A stretch of DNA of 7,282 nucleotides from the NCBI GenBank assembly GCA_021796155.1, contig JAJYOO010000112.1, forward strand, positions 1-7,282. Reading direction: 5' to 3'. The notes below the pieces were generated by a model. That model was not told the origin of the DNA, did not search any database, and worked only from the letters and a program-made list of their open reading frames with translations. This stretch comes from Chloroflexota bacterium. GTDB taxonomy: Bacteria > Chloroflexota > Anaerolineae > Anaerolineales > Villigracilaceae. Positions within the stretch are counted from its first letter, which is position 1; every line of letters begins with the position of its first letter. The position numbers were made by a program, and so were the translations under genes. Below, piece after piece: positions 5,798 to 7,282 of this stretch.

Positions 5798-7081
5798 ATG
5801 AGACATTTGACTGCAAGTGCTATACTGCTGATCGTCATGTCGCTATTATTTTCTGCCTGTGGGCCTGCTCCATCCGCCAGTCTCGCTCAGTCCAGTTTGC
5901 CGCGCGAGATGAACCCAAATGTTTCGCAAGATAATCTATCCACGCTCGTGGACGGCAACAATGCCTTTGCCTTGGATCTTTACCAGGCGCTTCGAACGCA
6001 GACGGGGAATCTGGTTTATTCGCCTTACAGCATTTCCCTGGCTCTTGCCATGACATACGCCGGGGCGCGTGGCCAGACCGAGTCGCAGATGGCGGGCACA
6101 TTGCATTTCACGCTGCCGCAAGATCAGCTACACCCGGCTTTCAATCAACTTGATCTAAATCTGGAGCAAGAAGGAAAATCTGACGCCAAAGACCAGCAAC
6201 CGTTGCAGCTCAACGTTGCCAACGGAGTCTGGGCGCAACAGGATCATCCATTTCAGCAGGCATTTCTTGACCTGATCGCTCAAAACTATGGGGCGGGGAT
6301 TCATCTCGCGGATTTTGTGAAAAACGCCGAATCGATTCGACAGGAAATCAACGGTTGGGTAAGCGACCGTACAAATAGCAAAATCCAGAACCTGATCCCG
6401 CAAGGCGCGTTGGACGCGCTGACGCGCATGGTGTTGGTCAATGCCATTTATTTCAAGGCGGACTGGCAGGAGCCATTCGATCCCAACTCCACCCACGATG
6501 CGCCGTTCAATCTGTTGAATGGCTCGCAAGTGCAAGTTAAGATGATGTCCAATACCTTGCACGGCGTGCCATATACCAGCGGCGATGGCTATCAAGCGAT
6601 TGAACTCGCGTATCAAGGTGGAAACGCGGCAATGGATATCATTGTCCCGGATGAGGGCAAGTTCAATGATTTTGAGACAACAATCAATTCCAAGAAAGTG
6701 GATGAAATATTGAATCAGTTGCAGCCATCCGATGTAAATCTCAGTCTGCCCAAATTCACGTATTCGAGCGATTTCGGGCTTTCGGACACTTTGAAATCAT
6801 TGGGCATGACCGATGCCTTCGATGCCAATAAAGCAGATTTCTCCGGCATGGACGGGGCGCGTGACTTGTTCATCGGCGCTGTGATCCACAAAGCCTTTGT
6901 CGCCGTGGATGAAAAAGGTACCGAAGCTGCCGCGGCTACGGCTGTCATCATGCAAGCTATGAGCGCACCTATGCCTCCGCCTGTGCAATTAACCGTGGAT
7001 CGCCCATTCATTTTCATCATTCGAGATTTGAGCAGCAAGCAGATTCTTTTCATTGGACGAGTTGAGAATCCTGTTCAATAA
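5798..7081 (+). CDS. Serpin-family protease inhibitor, predicted lipoprotein
   Basis: This 427-residue serpin is preceded by AAAGGAG (5786-5792), 5 nt before ATG 5798. The N-terminus is a lipoprotein signal: a hydrophobic run at 9-19, then lipobox LFSAC with Cys21, so the mature protein should be lipid-anchored on the outer face of a membrane. Serpin landmarks follow: NLVYSPYSIS (71-80, shutter), LVNAIYFKADWQEPF (213-227, with the breach Trp223), LSLPKF (315-320) and LTVDRPFIFII (398-408), which fits the serpin signature. The reactive-loop hinge is inhibitory: Gly374 (P15), Thr375 (P14), Ala377-380 (P12-P9) and Thr381 (P8). Counting from the hinge puts P1-P1' at Met388-Ser389, the same pair as human alpha-1-antitrypsin, so an elastase- or chymotrypsin-like target is likely. 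The loop after P1' (APMPPPV) is about four residues longer than in alpha-1-antitrypsin, which leaves P1 slightly uncertain. It appears to be a single-gene unit. Confidence 0.95.
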   Translation: MRHLTASAILLIVMSLLFSACGPAPSASLAQSSLPREMNPNVSQDNLSTLVDGNNAFALDLYQALRTQTGNLVYSPYSISLALAMTYAGARGQTESQMAGTLHFTLPQDQLHPAFNQLDLNLEQEGKSDAKDQQPLQLNVANGVWAQQDHPFQQAFLDLIAQNYGAGIHLADFVKNAESIRQEINGWVSDRTNSKIQNLIPQGALDALTRMVLVNAIYFKADWQEPFDPNSTHDAPFNLLNGSQVQVKMMSNTLHGVPYTSGDGYQAIELAYQGGNAAMDIIVPDEGKFNDFETTINSKKVDEILNQLQPSDVNLSLPKFTYSSDFGLSDTLKSLGMTDAFDANKADFSGMDGARDLFIGAVIHKAFVAVDEKGTEAAAATAVIMQAMSAPMPPPVQLTVDRPFIFIIRDLSSKQILFIGRVENPVQ

Positions 7082-7083
7082 AC

Positions 7084-7113
7084 GATCAGGGTGATTGAAC
7101 AATCGCCCTGATC
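7084..7113. terminator. Intrinsic terminator hairpin after the serpin gene
   Basis: GATCAGGGTGATT (7084-7096) and AATCGCCCTGATC (7101-7113) form a 13-bp stem with one G-U wobble (7092/7105) and a GAAC tetraloop. It starts 3 nt after the serpin stop codon. The downstream T content is modest (TATTTC). It lies between two convergent genes, and the opposite strand is also followed by a short T-rich stretch, so it may serve both. Confidence 0.75.
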
Positions 7114-7133
7114 TATTTCATACATAGTTTCTG

Positions 7134-7282
7134 TTAATAACCGCGATAACCTTGTTCAACTTTTTCGATTGCGGACAGCCAATCAGGCAATTGATCGAAT
7201 AGTTTCTTCATGATTTCGCGTGTGCGCTGGATGAATAATTCGTAATCCCCGTAGGTTTCTCCACCTTTGGACATGCGGTGGC
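7134..7282 (-). CDS. C-terminal end of an unrecognised protein (5' truncated)
   Basis: On the minus strand an open frame enters from the right edge and ends at TAA (7136-7134), giving 48 visible residues. The segment includes SKGGETYGDYELF, IMKKLFDQLPDWL and ends EQGYRGY. It is mostly charged and amphipathic, looks like a soluble C-terminal helical tail, and has the codon character of its neighbours. It was read directly from the sequence; its support is the uninterrupted frame to the window edge, a stop just before the shared hairpin, and a composition that looks coding. I do not recognise the family and assign no function. It converges on the serpin gene. Confidence 0.6.
   Translation of the reverse strand, partial: HRMSKGGETYGDYELFIQRTREIMKKLFDQLPDWLSAIEKVEQGYRGY

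Noticed and set aside
5659..5934. A 91-codon plus-strand frame upstream of and overlapping the serpin gene.
   Set aside because: Its second half is a shifted reading of the serpin signal peptide, and it has no convincing ribosome binding site or domain.

Overview
The window holds six protein-coding genes, two of them cut by the window edges, with no RNA genes, CRISPR array or insertion sequence that I can see. Moderate GC content, a secreted bacterial serpin, a flavinylation cassette and a dispersed repeat built on TGTCATTCTGAG/GAAGAATCTC together suggest an environmental bacterium. I lean towards an Anaerolineae-like member of Chloroflexota, but this is an inference from gene content and no marker gene proves it.

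Layout: (1) 1-699 (+), the 3' part of an endonuclease/exonuclease/phosphatase-family gene. (2) 700-959, an intergenic stretch with three near-identical 17-bp palindromes repeated at exactly 22-bp intervals. (3) 960-3752 (+), a tightly packed three-gene operon: a membrane-anchored FMN-binding domain protein, an ApbE flavin transferase, and a fusion of an NqrB/RnfD-like membrane domain to a ferredoxin-NADP-reductase-like FAD/NAD(P) domain. The genes overlap by 4 and 8 nt. (4) 3753-3937, a long inverted repeat of dispersed-repeat type followed by a terminator-like hairpin. (5) 3938-5572 (-), a 14-TM DHA2-type MFS exporter. (6) 5573-5797, a divergent intergenic region with a perfect 7-bp inverted repeat. 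(7) 5798-7081 (+), a lipoprotein serpin with a canonical inhibitory hinge and a predicted Met-Ser scissile bond. (8) A strong hairpin at 7084-7113, then the C-terminal end of an unrecognised minus-strand gene.

How the genes fit together: the operon at 960-3752 reads as a minimal flavin-based transmembrane electron path. The fusion's cytoplasmic FNR module would oxidise NAD(P)H and its NqrB/RnfD-like domain would pass electrons across the membrane. The tethered FMN domain, with FMN attached to Thr158 by ApbE, would accept them. The whole is much smaller than Rnf or Nqr and has no visible Fe-S domain. The three periodic palindromes just upstream are the best candidate for its control region. 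The MFS exporter and the serpin are divergently arranged and probably serve defence against small molecules and against proteases respectively, with no evident link to the redox operon.

Each protein family here is known. The points most deserving attention are the compact redox cassette and its topology puzzle, the 22-bp-phased palindromes, and the serpin's reactive loop.
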